Assembly: GCA_016874095.1 (NCBI GenBank)
Contig: VGVH01000001.1
Coordinates: 310,001-374,000 of the forward strand
Source of the DNA: Gammaproteobacteria bacterium
GTDB lineage: Bacteria; Pseudomonadota; Gammaproteobacteria; Steroidobacterales; GCA-2729495
DNA length: 64,000 bases
Direction: 5' to 3'
A model generated the notes under the pieces. That model saw only the letters and a program-made list of their open reading frames with translations. It ran no database searches and was not told the DNA's origin. The position numbers and the translations under genes were made by a program. Below are positions 17,169-26,041 of this stretch, one piece after another; position 1 is the stretch's first letter, and every line of letters begins with the position of its first letter.

Positions 17169-18795
17169 GGGGGGGGTCGTGGTGGCGGGGCTGGTCCTGG
17201 GCGGCTGTGGTCCGGCGGGGGATGCGCCGCCACCGGCGCCGATCCAGGTCGGTGGCGCGAGCGGCAGCGAACTCGCCGCCGAACAGGTGCTGCGCAAGGG
17301 CAACGGCTCAGAGCCGGAGTCGCTCGACCCGCATCGCGTCGAGAGTGTCATCGGTTCCAACATCCTGCGTGATCTCTTCGAGGGCCTCACGCTCGAAGCG
17401 GCTGACGGCAGCATCGTGCCAGGTGCTGCGGAACGCTGGGATATCGCGCCGGACGGCCTGAGCTACACCTTCCACCTGCGGAGCGACGGTCGCTGGAGCA
17501 ATGGCGACCTGGTCACTGCCTACGACTTCGAGTGGAGCCTGCGCCGCAGTTGCGACCCCGCGACGCTCAATACCTACTCCAGCATCCTCAATCCGATCCG
17601 CAACGCCGCGGCGGTGATCGCAGGCAAGCTGCCGCCGGAGTCGCTAGGCGTGCAGGCACTCGACGAACGGACCCTGCGCATCGAGCTATCGGGGCCCACG
17701 CCGTACTTCCTGGGCCTGATCACCCATGCGACCGCCTACGCGGTGCACCGGCCGTCGATCGAAAAACATGGCAAGCAACACGCGCGCGCGGGGCGGCTGG
17801 TGAGCAACGGCGCCTATTCCCTCGCCGCGTGGGTCGTGCAGTCGCACATCAAGCTGGTGCGTAACACGCACTACTGGGACGACGCCGACACGACGATCAA
17901 CGAAGTCTGGTATTACCCGATCGAGAACGAGGACGCGGAGATCAATCGCTACCGGGCCAACGAACTCGACTACACGGAGTCCGTGCCGTTCCGCCAGGTG
18001 CGCTGGCTCCGGGAAAACCTGCCGCAGGACCTGCGCATCGCGCCGTATCTGGGCAGCTACTACTTCGGCTTCAACACGACGCGTCCGCCGTTCAAGGACA
18101 ACCTGGCATTGCGCAAGTCGCTCGCCCTGGCGGTCGACCGCGAGATCCTGACCGCCCGGGTCATGGGGTCGGGCGAGCTTCCGGCCTACGGATTCGTGCC
18201 GCCGGTCGACGGCTACACCGGCCAGCGCGCCGAGTGGGCCGACTGGACGCAGAAGGAGCGCAACGCTGAGGCACGGCGACTGTATCGCGAGGCCGGGTAC
18301 AGCGACGACAACCCGCTCGTCGTCGAGCTGCTCTACAACACGGACCAGAACCACAAGCGGGTCTCGGGAGCGCTGGCGGCCATGTGGAAGCAGACGCTGG
18401 GCGTGCGCACGAAGCTTCTCAACCAGGAGTGGAAAGTGTTCCTCGCGAGCCGCGAGCAGAAGGCGATCACCCAGGTGTTCCGCTCCGGCTGGATTGGCGA
18501 CTATGACGACGCCTACACCTTTGCCCAGCTCATGCACTCAGGCAACGCCCAGAACGATCCGGGCTACCGCAGCGCGGAATACGACGCGCTACTCGATCGC
18601 GCCGCCGCCGAACCGGACGCCACGAAGCGCCGCGCGCTGATGGAGGCCGCCGAACGGCAGCTGCTCGCCGACGTGCCGATAATCCCGCTCTATTTCTATG
18701 TGTCCAAGCGACTGGTGAAGCCCTGGGTCGGTGGCTATACGGCGAACATCATGGACCACCAGCACAGCAAGGACTTCTACATCCTCGCGCACTGA
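17110..18795 (+). CDS. oppA: oligopeptide ABC transporter substrate-binding lipoprotein
   Basis: 561 residues. A long basic n-region (MKRTPSRIVKRQSRLAPLLQ) precedes a hydrophobic stretch and lipobox LGGC. The mature part is a family-5 extracellular solute-binding protein: GSEPESLDPHRVESVIGSNILRDLFEGLT, WSNGDLVTAYDFEWSLRR, and a C-terminal VPIIPLYFYVSKRLVKPWVGGY. It resembles OppA. Residues of the n-region come from a REP unit, so the 5' end may have been remodelled by the repeat. No Shine-Dalgarno is visible. The permease and ATPase genes are 2 kb downstream, separated by a minus-strand Sel1 gene and a PEP-CTERM gene. Confidence 0.92.
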   Translation: MKRTPSRIVKRQSRLAPLLQGGVVVAGLVLGGCGPAGDAPPPAPIQVGGASGSELAAEQVLRKGNGSEPESLDPHRVESVIGSNILRDLFEGLTLEAADGSIVPGAAERWDIAPDGLSYTFHLRSDGRWSNGDLVTAYDFEWSLRRSCDPATLNTYSSILNPIRNAAAVIAGKLPPESLGVQALDERTLRIELSGPTPYFLGLITHATAYAVHRPSIEKHGKQHARAGRLVSNGAYSLAAWVVQSHIKLVRNTHYWDDADTTINEVWYYPIENEDAEINRYRANELDYTESVPFRQVRWLRENLPQDLRIAPYLGSYYFGFNTTRPPFKDNLALRKSLALAVDREILTARVMGSGELPAYGFVPPVDGYTGQRAEWADWTQKERNAEARRLYREAGYSDDNPLVVELLYNTDQNHKRVSGALAAMWKQTLGVRTKLLNQEWKVFLASREQKAITQVFRSGWIGDYDDAYTFAQLMHSGNAQNDPGYRSAEYDALLDRAAAEPDATKRRALMEAAERQLLADVPIIPLYFYVSKRLVKPWVGGYTANIMDHQHSKDFYILAH

Positions 18796-18796
18796 G

Positions 18797-19657
18797 TCAG
18801 CGTCGCGCGAGCCACTCCCGCGCGACGCTCTCCGCCGTCGCGCGTTCTTCGGCACGGAGATCCGCGCCGTGCCGTTCGCGCAGGTACTGGCCGACGTCGC
18901 TGCCAAGTTCCGCCGCGATGAAAAACCACTGCTGCGCGGCGACCGGATCCTGCGGCGCGCCGTCACCGAGCATATAAAGGAGTCCGAGGCTCCCCTGGGC
19001 TGAGGTCACGCCGAGTTCCGCCGCCTTGCGGATCCACTCGTGGGCCTTGGAAAGATCCTTCGCGACGCCGACGCCGGTGGTCAGCGCCACGCCGATGTAG
19101 AACTGCGCGCGCGGATTGCCGGCCTGCGCCTGTTTCTCGAACAGCGCGTAGATCTCCTCGTCGCTCTGCACGCCTGCGCCGCCGCGCTCGTAGGCAGCAA
19201 GAAAGACCACGGCGGCATCGGCAGGGTCGTGGATCCCCGCGCGCTCGCGCCAGTAGCGGGCCTTGTCCGGGTCCTTCGGCAGCCCGACGCCTTCCTCATA
19301 GGCGTAGGCAACGTACTTCTGCGCATGCGGGTGATCCTGCTCCGCGGCTTTCAGGTACCACTGCATCGACTGCGCGAGGTCCTTGGTCACGCCGCGGCCG
19401 CTGAAGTACAGCGACCCCATGTTCTTCTGCGCGTCCGCCAACCCCTGATCGGCCGAGGCCCGCCACCACTTCGCGCACAGCGCGTCGTCGCGCGGCACGC
19501 CGCGGCCGGTCTCGTACATCGCGCCGAGGGTGAACTGCGCGCGGGCGTCGCCGCGTTCAGCGTCGTCGAGGATGGTCTTCAGGTTCGCGGCGCTGGCTGG
19601 ATGCCACGAAACCAACGAAATCAGAACTGCGATCAAAAGCTTGTAAGGCAACTTCAC
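18797..19657 (-). CDS. secreted Sel1-repeat (tetratricopeptide-like) protein
   Basis: A signal peptide (KLPYKLLIAVLISLVSWHPASA, cut after ASA) is followed by about five to six Sel1-like repeats of 36 residues, e.g. AQFTLGAMYETGRGVPRDDALCAKWWRASADQG and AQGSLGLLYMLGDGAPQDPVAAQQWF. Such periplasmic proteins act as scaffolds. I place the start at GTG 19657 because GAGGAG lies 7 nt upstream; the longer frame from ATG 19675 has no ribosome binding site. The stop is one base after the oppA stop (convergent). Confidence 0.88.
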   Translation of the reverse strand: MKLPYKLLIAVLISLVSWHPASAANLKTILDDAERGDARAQFTLGAMYETGRGVPRDDALCAKWWRASADQGLADAQKNMGSLYFSGRGVTKDLAQSMQWYLKAAEQDHPHAQKYVAYAYEEGVGLPKDPDKARYWRERAGIHDPADAAVVFLAAYERGGAGVQSDEEIYALFEKQAQAGNPRAQFYIGVALTTGVGVAKDLSKAHEWIRKAAELGVTSAQGSLGLLYMLGDGAPQDPVAAQQWFFIAAELGSDVGQYLRERHGADLRAEERATAESVAREWLARR

Positions 19658-19812
19658 GAACACTCTCCTCGGCACTTATGTAAACAACTGAATTTTTTCA
19701 TTGCTATCGGCAGGCATCCGCGTTACAACAACCGCGGGGTCAATGGGGCCAGTCGGCGGTCGCCATTTGATAACAAAAAAAGCCGAACAATTAAACAGGG
19801 GGGAGAACGACA

Positions 19813-20709
19813 ATGTTCAGGAAGATACTGGCCGTTGCGGCCATGGTGGCGTTCGCCTGGTCGGCACAAGCCGCCACCCTGAATGTCAATTACACCTCTG
19901 GTGTACATGTCGGGCTCTGGCTCACGGCCGGTAGCAACGGCGCCAGCAACAACGTGGTCTACGGCGACGGCGCCAACTACGGGATTTCGCCGCAGAACAA
20001 GTGCGTCAACGGCACCTCTGTCGGCTGCAATGACTGGAACATCAGCGGCGCCATCGGCCAGCTCTACGTGCAGGTCGGCGGCGGTACCGGCAATGCCGTG
20101 GTCGGCAACAACGGCTGCTACTGGGCCCTCAACACGACAACGCCCAATTGCAGCCCGCAGGCGAACTATGCCGGGTCGCTGAGCTACGACGATTCGATCG
20201 TCGTCGCCTACACCGACATGATCACCGGCGTGACGGAGAACTGGTTCAAGGTCACGGGCGGTTCGCTCGCCTGGACCGGCACGGTCGGTTTCGAAATCAC
20301 TGTCGGACCGTCGACCGCCGGCCAGGTCGGCGGGTCGTTCTTCAGCTACAGCTGGACGAACAGCAACGTCAATCTCGTCACCGGTGCGCGCGGCACAGGT
20401 GGTCGCTGCGATCTCGGCATCAGCGGCGGCGCCATCGTCGGCATTTTTCTCTGCGGTGTCGCAAACCCGGCTTCCAGCTATGCGTACGCCAGCAGCGGCG
20501 CCTACGTGAACGGTGATTGGGCGCTGATCCGCGACATGGGCAACGGCCAGTACGAGCTGATGATGCGCAGCACCCGTCGCACGGTCACGGGTAGCGGCAA
20601 CAACCTGCAGGAACGCCTCATCATCAGCACCGTGCCTGTGCCGGGTGCGGTGTGGCTGCTCGGTTCGGCCCTGGGCCTGCTCGGCGTCTTGCGTCGCAAG
20701 TTCGCCTGA
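19813..20709 (+). CDS. PEP-CTERM sorting-domain exported protein
   Basis: 298 residues. The signal peptide MFRKILAVAAMVAFAWSAQA is followed by a Gly/Asn/Ser/Thr-rich beta-type body (many GxxN turns, four or more Cys) with no known enzymatic domain. The C-terminus VPVPGAVWLLGSALGLLGVLRRKFA has the PEP-CTERM layout: VPxPxA-type motif, hydrophobic helix, basic tail. This predicts processing by an exosortase and surface or biofilm-matrix localisation; no exosortase is in the window. A strong GGGGGGAG site precedes the ATG, and a clean terminator follows. Confidence 0.85.
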   Translation: MFRKILAVAAMVAFAWSAQAATLNVNYTSGVHVGLWLTAGSNGASNNVVYGDGANYGISPQNKCVNGTSVGCNDWNISGAIGQLYVQVGGGTGNAVVGNNGCYWALNTTTPNCSPQANYAGSLSYDDSIVVAYTDMITGVTENWFKVTGGSLAWTGTVGFEITVGPSTAGQVGGSFFSYSWTNSNVNLVTGARGTGGRCDLGISGGAIVGIFLCGVANPASSYAYASSGAYVNGDWALIRDMGNGQYELMMRSTRRTVTGSGNNLQERLIISTVPVPGAVWLLGSALGLLGVLRRKFA

Positions 20710-20748
20710 GGTCACGCCGTCCGGCCTTCGCGCCGGATCGGAGATCCC

Positions 20749-20778
20749 GCAACGCCCCGCAAGGGGCGTTGCTTTTTT
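20749..20778 (+). terminator. intrinsic terminator after the PEP-CTERM gene
   Basis: Perfect 10-bp stem GCAACGCCCC / GGGGCGTTGC with GCAA loop and six T. It insulates the PEP-CTERM gene from oppB, which starts 19 bp later. Confidence 0.95.
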
Positions 20779-20796
20779 GCGCTACGCTAGTGCGCC

Positions 20797-21723
20797 ATGT
20801 TGCGCTTCACCCTGCAACGCCTGCTTACCGGCATTCCCACGCTGCTGGTGCTGATTGCGCTCGCGTTCTTTCTCATCCGCGCCGCCCCCGGTGGGCCGTT
20901 CGACACCGAACGGCAACTGGCACCGGAGATCGAGGCGGCGATCCGCAAGGCCTATCACCTCGACGAGCCGTTGCCGCAGCAGTTCGCACGCTACCTGGGC
21001 GGCCTCGTCCGCGGCGACTTCGGCCCGTCGTTCCAGTACCGCGAGTACACCGTCACCGAGCTGATCGTCGCCGGGCTGCCGGTGTCGATGACGGTCGGCG
21101 GGCTCGCAATGCTGGTGGCCGTGCTGGTGGGAGTGGCGGCCGGCACCACCGCGGCGCTGCGCCAGAACCGCATGGCCGACCACGCGGTGATGGCCGCAGC
21201 GATGACGGGGATCTCGGTGCCCAGCTTCGTCATGGCGCCGCTGCTGATCCTGCTGCTCGCCGTCGGGCTCCGCTGGCTGCCGGCCGGCGGCTACGGCGAC
21301 GGCCACTGGCGCTACCTGCTGCTGCCGGTCCTGACGCTGGCGCTGCCGCAGATCGCCTACATCGCGCGACTCACGCGGGCCAGCATGATCGAGGTGCTGC
21401 GCAGCCCCTATATCCGTACCGCGCGCGCCCAGGGGCTCGCGCTGCGAACGATCGTCTTGCGTCACGCGCTCAAGCCCACGTTGCTGCCGGTGATGTCCTA
21501 CCTCGGCCCCGCCACCGCTGCGCTACTGACAGGCTCGGTGGTGATCGAGCAGATCTTCGGCCTGCCCGGCATCGGCAGGTTCTTCGTGAACGGTGCGCTG
21601 AACCGCGACTACACGCTGGTCATGGGCGTCGTCGTGTTCTATGGCGTACTGATCGTGGTGTTCAACTTCCTGGTCGACGTGGTCTATGGCCTGCTCGACC
21701 CGCGCATACGCCACCGCACATGA
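20797..21723 (+). CDS. oppB: oligopeptide ABC transporter permease OppB
   Basis: 308 residues with six membrane segments. It starts MLRFTLQRLLTGIPTLLVLIALAFFLIRAAPGGPFD, typical of OppB, and has the EAA loop RTARAQGLALRTIVLRHALKP that contacts the ATPase. TACGCT (20783-20788) lies 8 nt before the ATG with no Shine-Dalgarno, another leaderless-type arrangement. The stop overlaps oppC (ATGA). Confidence 0.94.
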   Translation: MLRFTLQRLLTGIPTLLVLIALAFFLIRAAPGGPFDTERQLAPEIEAAIRKAYHLDEPLPQQFARYLGGLVRGDFGPSFQYREYTVTELIVAGLPVSMTVGGLAMLVAVLVGVAAGTTAALRQNRMADHAVMAAAMTGISVPSFVMAPLLILLLAVGLRWLPAGGYGDGHWRYLLLPVLTLALPQIAYIARLTRASMIEVLRSPYIRTARAQGLALRTIVLRHALKPTLLPVMSYLGPATAALLTGSVVIEQIFGLPGIGRFFVNGALNRDYTLVMGVVVFYGVLIVVFNFLVDVVYGLLDPRIRHRT

Positions 21724-22589
21724 CGGATCTCTCGCCCCGCAGCCTGTGGCAGGACGCCTGGGATGCGCTCCGGCTGAACCGCGCCGCCATGGCCGCGCTG
21801 TGGATGCTCGGGATCCTCGTCGCCGCGGTGTTGATCCTGCCGCTGCTGTTGCCCTGGACTTACGAGCAGACCGACTGGGACGCCATTGCAACGGCACCGT
21901 CGATTGCGAGCGGCCACTGGTTCGGCACCGACTCGCTCGGTCGCGATCTGCTCGTGCGTACGCTGTGGGGCGGGCGCATTTCGCTGCTGGTGGCTTTCGT
22001 CGCGACGGGGGTGAGTCTCGCGATCGGAATAACCTGGGGCGCCATTGCCGGCTACGTCGGCGGCCGGCTCGATCAGCTCATGATGCGCGTGGTCGACATC
22101 CTCTACGCACTGCCGTTCATGTTCCTCGTGATCCTGTTGATGGTGCTCTTCGGCCGCAACATCTTCCTGATCTTCGTCGCGATCGGCGCCATCAACTGGC
22201 TGGACATGGCGCGGATCGTCCGCGGCCAGACGCTGTCGCTCAAGAACCGCGAGTTCGTGGAGGCGGCGCGCGCCGGCGGCGTACCGGCTTCGCGCATCAT
22301 CCGCCGCCACATCGTGCCGAACCTGCTCGGCGTCGTCGTCGTATACGTCACGCTGACGATTCCGCACGTGATCATCGTCGAGTCGTTCCTGAGCTTCCTC
22401 GGGCTCGGCGTGCAGGAGCCGATGACCTCCTGGGGTGCGCTGGTCAACGAAGGCGCGCAGGAGCTCGAGACCTCGTGGTGGATGATCGTGTTCCCCGGCG
22501 TGTTGCTGGCCGCCACGCTCTACTGCTTCAATTTCCTCGGCGACGGATTGCGCGATGCGCTCGACCCGCGCGACAGGTCTGGCACGTGA
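21720..22589 (+). CDS. oppC: oligopeptide ABC transporter permease OppC
   Basis: 289 residues. An N-terminal membrane helix and periplasmic loop carry HWFGTDSLGRDLLVRTLWGGRISL, the DppC/OppC signature, followed by five more helices. The EAA loop is EFVEAARAGGVPASRIIRRHIVPN. The ATG overlaps the oppB stop, and the stop overlaps the GTG of oppDF, so all three are probably translationally coupled. Confidence 0.95.
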   Translation: MTDLSPRSLWQDAWDALRLNRAAMAALWMLGILVAAVLILPLLLPWTYEQTDWDAIATAPSIASGHWFGTDSLGRDLLVRTLWGGRISLLVAFVATGVSLAIGITWGAIAGYVGGRLDQLMMRVVDILYALPFMFLVILLMVLFGRNIFLIFVAIGAINWLDMARIVRGQTLSLKNREFVEAARAGGVPASRIIRRHIVPNLLGVVVVYVTLTIPHVIIVESFLSFLGLGVQEPMTSWGALVNEGAQELETSWWMIVFPGVLLAATLYCFNFLGDGLRDALDPRDRSGT

Positions 22590-24379
22590 GCCCGCCACTG
22601 CTCGACGTCGCCGGCCTGAACGTGCGGTTCGCGACCTCGACAGGAGCCGTGCATGCGGTGCGCGACCTCTCCTTCTCGCTGCGTGCCGGCGAGAGTCTCG
22701 GGATCGTCGGAGAGTCCGGTTCCGGCAAGAGCCAGGCCGTGCTGGCGCTCACGGGGCTGCTCGCCGACAACGGCCGCGCCAGCGGCAGCGCACGCTTGGA
22801 GGGCAGCGACCTGATCACGCTGGACCAGCAGGAAATGAACCGCGTTCGCGGGCCGCGCATCTCGATGATCTTCCAGGATCCGATGACGTCGCTGAACCCG
22901 TACCTGTCGGTCGGGCGGCAGATGAGCCTGGCGCTGCGCGCGCATCGCGCCATCGGCGAACAGGCGGCGCGGAAGGAAGCCGCGGAGATGCTCGAGACTG
23001 TCGGGATTCCCGAGGCAGCGCGCCGGATAGAACAGTATCCCCATGAGCTCTCCGGCGGCATGCGCCAGCGAGTCATGATCGCGACAGCGCTGCTGCTGCG
23101 ACCGGCGTTGCTCATCGCGGACGAGCCGACAACCGCGCTGGACGTCACCGTCCAGGCGCAGATACTCGGGCTCATGAGCGATCTGCGCGAGCGCTACGGC
23201 ACGGCGATCATCATCATCACGCACGACCTGTCCGTCGTTGCCGGCCTCGCCGATCGCATCCTGGTCATGCAGCGGGGCGAGAAGATCGAGGAAGGGCCGG
23301 TCGATGCGATCTTCGCGCAGCCGCAGCAGGCGTACACGCGGTCGCTCCTGGCAGCCGTGCCGCGCTTCGACCGACCGATCCAGGGCACACCGCCGCGGAT
23401 GAAACACGCCACGAAGCCGATTCTTGCCGCGGAATCCGTACGCGTGGAGTTTCCCGTGGCGGATCGCGCCTGGTTCCGCCCGCGCCGCCTTCTTCGCGCG
23501 GTCGACGACGTGAGCTTCCAGCTGGAGGCCGGCGAAATACTCGGCGTCGTCGGCGAATCAGGCTGCGGGAAGTCCACGCTGGGGCGCGCCGTGCTGCAGC
23601 TCGTACCGGTGAGCGCGGGGCGCGTGAGTTTCCTGGGCGCTGACGACGCCCAGTCCCTGCGGCGCGATCTGCAGGTCGTGTTCCAGGATCCGCTCGCTTC
23701 GCTGAATCCGCGCATGACCATCCGCGATGTCGTCGCCGAGCCTCTGGAAGTGCACGAGCCGACGATGGGAGACAAGGATCGAACGAACAAGGTTGCCGAC
23801 ATGCTGAGCCGGGTCGGCCTCGATCCCTCGCTCATGAACCGCTATCCCCACCAGTTCTCCGGCGGCCAGTGCCAGCGAGTGGCCATTGCGCGTGCGCTCA
23901 TCACGCGACCCAAGCTCGTGGTCTGCGACGAGGCGGTGAGCGCGCTCGATGTCTCGGTGCGCGAGCAGATCCTGCGGCTGATGCTCGAGTTGCGGCGGCT
24001 GCTGGATCTCTCGCTGATCTTCATCGGCCACGACCTCGCCGTGATCCGCCAGATCTCGCAACGCGTGATGGTGATGTACCTGGGGCGGGTGATGGAGATC
24101 GCCGCAGCCGACCAGCTCTTCACGAATCCGCAGCATCCTTACACGCAGGCACTCATTTCGGCCGTGCCCATACCAGACCCGGTGGTCGAGCGCGCGCGCA
24201 AGCGCGAGGGGTTGCGGGGCGAACTGCCCTCACCCCTGGCGCCGCCATCGGGATGTGTGTTCCGAACGCGCTGCGCGTTCGCGATCGCCAGATGCGCCAC
24301 CGAGGTGCCGGCATTGCGCCTGGCAGGCGCAAGCCAGGTAGCCTGCCACCGCGCGGGGGAGGTTTTTCAGGGACGCTAA
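22586..24379 (+). CDS. fused OppD-OppF dual ATP-binding subunit
   Basis: 597 residues with two complete ABC domains in one chain. Domain 1 (about 1-265): Walker A GESGSGKSQ, signature LSGGMRQRV, Walker B LLIADEPTTALD, H-loop THD. Domain 2 (about 275-597): Walker A GESGCGKST, signature FSGGQCQRV, Walker B LVVCDEAVSALD, H-loop GHD. It ends with the oligopeptide/dipeptide C-terminal domain (PPSGCVFRTRCAFA...C), which in this family may bind an FeS cluster. The GTG start overlaps the oppC stop. The stop TAA (24377-24379) lies inside a palindromic repeat. Fused ATPases of this type (YejF, GsiA) are known. Confidence 0.94.
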   Translation: MSPPLLDVAGLNVRFATSTGAVHAVRDLSFSLRAGESLGIVGESGSGKSQAVLALTGLLADNGRASGSARLEGSDLITLDQQEMNRVRGPRISMIFQDPMTSLNPYLSVGRQMSLALRAHRAIGEQAARKEAAEMLETVGIPEAARRIEQYPHELSGGMRQRVMIATALLLRPALLIADEPTTALDVTVQAQILGLMSDLRERYGTAIIIITHDLSVVAGLADRILVMQRGEKIEEGPVDAIFAQPQQAYTRSLLAAVPRFDRPIQGTPPRMKHATKPILAAESVRVEFPVADRAWFRPRRLLRAVDDVSFQLEAGEILGVVGESGCGKSTLGRAVLQLVPVSAGRVSFLGADDAQSLRRDLQVVFQDPLASLNPRMTIRDVVAEPLEVHEPTMGDKDRTNKVADMLSRVGLDPSLMNRYPHQFSGGQCQRVAIARALITRPKLVVCDEAVSALDVSVREQILRLMLELRRLLDLSLIFIGHDLAVIRQISQRVMVMYLGRVMEIAAADQLFTNPQHPYTQALISAVPIPDPVVERARKREGLRGELPSPLAPPSGCVFRTRCAFAIARCATEVPALRLAGASQVACHRAGEVFQGR

Positions 24380-24435
24380 CCTTCGTCGAGGGCAGTTCAT
24401 GAGAACTGCCCTCGACGAAGGTTAGCGTCCCTGAA
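24366..24435. repeat. GGACGCTAACCTT-class palindrome, copy 2 (long inner stem)
   Basis: Arms 24366-24398 and 24403-24435 (33 bp) are perfectly complementary with a 4-nt loop ATGA. The outer part is the shared GGGACGCTAACCTTCG; the inner arm (CGAGGGCAGTTC) is unique to this copy. The oppDF stop codon lies in the left arm. A nearby GGGTCACTGTCCCC motif (about 24442-24455) resembles half of another repeat class. Confidence 0.93.
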
Positions 24436-24461
24436 GAATTAGGGTCACTGTCCCCGTATTT

Positions 24462-25193
24462 CTACGGCAGCACGTCGAACGTCGCGTTCACCCGTGCCTC
24501 GAATTCGAGGCTGCCGGTGGAGTAGCTGGCGGCTCCTCCGGCATCCATGGCCTCGGCTTTGGCGGCCATCATCACCACCGGCATCGGCTGGGGTGGCGCG
24601 GCATCGCCGGCGGTGAGCTGGCGCAGACCGCCCAGCTTCACGCCCAGCGTGTCGGCGATGGCCTGGGCGTTGGCGAGGGCATCCTTGCCGGCGGCTGCGA
24701 GGGCCTGGCGGTTCAGATCCGTGCGCTTCGAGCTGTCGAGCATCGGTGGAGAAACGTTGTTGACGCCCGCGTCAACCGCGCCCTCGATCAGCGTGCCCAG
24801 CTTGTCGAGGTCCGTCACCTCGACCTCGAGCTGCCGCTGCACCATGTAGCCGGTGAGGATCTGCTGGTTGGTTTCCGGCACCCAGCGGTATTCGGGGTTG
24901 ATGAAAGTGCCGGTGGTGCGGACCTTCTTCTGGTCGATACCGAGCTTCTTCGTCAGCGCGAGGAAGCGGTTGACCACGGCCAGCGCGTCGGCGCGCGCCT
25001 TGTCCATCGACGCATTCGACTTCTGCACGTTCAGCTGCACCCTGGCCTTGTCGGGTACGCCGGAAACATGCCCGCTGCCGGCCACCGTAATCGTGCGCGG
25101 CGGTTCGATGTGCTTCATTTCCATCTGTGCCGGGGCGGGCAACGAGATGGTGCAGAGGACAATGAGGCTGGCGGCGTATACGGCGTAGCGCAT
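24462..25193 (-). CDS. periplasmic SIMPL (DUF541) domain protein
   Basis: 243 residues. Signal peptide MRYAVYAASLIVLCTISLPAPAQ; SIMPL domain begins PPRTITVAGSGHVSGVPDKARVQLNV and continues through DKARADALAVVNRFLALTKKLGIDQKKVRTTG and the duplicated C-terminal half. Homologues (e.g. YggE) are periplasmic or outer-membrane-associated and linked to oxidative stress resistance. The start ATG 25193 has AAGGAGCC just upstream. Long open frames upstream of it in the same phase are not conserved sequence. Confidence 0.9.
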   Translation of the reverse strand: MRYAVYAASLIVLCTISLPAPAQMEMKHIEPPRTITVAGSGHVSGVPDKARVQLNVQKSNASMDKARADALAVVNRFLALTKKLGIDQKKVRTTGTFINPEYRWVPETNQQILTGYMVQRQLEVEVTDLDKLGTLIEGAVDAGVNNVSPPMLDSSKRTDLNRQALAAAGKDALANAQAIADTLGVKLGGLRQLTAGDAAPPQPMPVVMMAAKAEAMDAGGAASYSTGSLEFEARVNATFDVLP

Positions 25194-25373
25194 GTCGGCT
25201 CCTTCGAAACTGGACAGGTGGCTGCCGGGTTCGATCAACCGGCGGCGCGCCGGTTCCCTTCGGGTCGCCGACGCCCTTGCGGCTGGCATTCGAGTGGGCG
25301 GCACACTAACATGGCCGCGCCTCGAGGCGGCCCATCGTCCGCCGTATCGCGCTGATTCGCTAAGGATTCCGAC

Positions 25374-25973
25374 ATGAGCCGCCGAATCTTTGTTGCCGCC
25401 CTGATCGCTGCATCGCTCGGCGCCACCGCGGCCCAGGCCACCGGCGATCCGCAGAACGGATCGGCCCTGTTCACGGCCTGCATGGGCTGCCATGGCATCG
25501 ACGGCTATCGCAATGCCTACCCCTCTTTCCGCGTGCCGAAGCTCGGCGGGCAGAAGGTCGATTACATCGTCGCGGCATTGCAGGCCTACAAGGCCGGCAC
25601 CCGCTCGCACGCCACCATGACGGCGCAGGCCGCCTCGCTCAGCGACCAGGACATGCAGGACATCGCCGCTTTCGTCCAGAGCCAGGGCGAACCGGCGAGC
25701 GGCGCGGTTGCCTCTGCGGCCGGCAGGGACAAGGCTGCCGTCTGTGCCGCCTGCCATGGCGAGGGGGGCATCAGCTCCGCACCGTCCTGGCCGAACCTCG
25801 CTGGCCAGCACCGCGATTATCTGGAGCACACGATCAATCAATACCGCAGCAAGCATCGGCAGGACCCGGTCATGCAGGGCCAGGTGATGGCGCTCACCGA
25901 TGCCGACGTGCGGGAACTCGCGGCCTACTACGCAGCCCAGCCCGGTCTCTTCGCGACCCACCTGACGAACTGA
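25374..25973 (+). CDS. dihaem cytochrome c (c4-type)
   Basis: 199 residues: signal peptide [22 protein letters not shown] and two cytochrome c domains with CMGCH (about residue 37) and CAACH (about residue 122). Each is followed by the Met-ligand region of c4-type cytochromes ([21 protein letters not shown] and [23 protein letters not shown]). Probably a periplasmic electron shuttle to a terminal oxidase such as the one at 60-64 kb. AAGGA precedes the ATG. Confidence 0.93.
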   Translation: MSRRIFVAALIAASLGATAAQATGDPQNGSALFTACMGCHGIDGYRNAYPSFRVPKLGGQKVDYIVAALQAYKAGTRSHATMTAQAASLSDQDMQDIAAFVQSQGEPASGAVASAAGRDKAAVCAACHGEGGISSAPSWPNLAGQHRDYLEHTINQYRSKHRQDPVMQGQVMALTDADVRELAAYYAAQPGLFATHLTN

Positions 25974-26029
25974 TCGTCGATCCGGCCGGTTCGCGCGGCA
26001 CCGCCCGTCCCAGGCGGCGGGCGCCTGTC

Positions 26030-26035
26030 TATACT
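26030..26035 (+). promoter_or_regulatory. -10 box TATACT, leaderless-type start for rsmG
   Basis: TATACT ends 6 nt before GTG 26042 and 3 nt before GTG 26039. No Shine-Dalgarno sequence is present. Confidence 0.5.
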
Positions 26036-26041
26036 CCTGTG

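Noticed and set aside
23398..24379. Separate oppF gene starting at ATG 23398
   Set aside because: The frame is continuous from oppD with no stop, and no ribosome binding site precedes this ATG; fused ATPases are known. Internal initiation cannot be excluded but is not needed.
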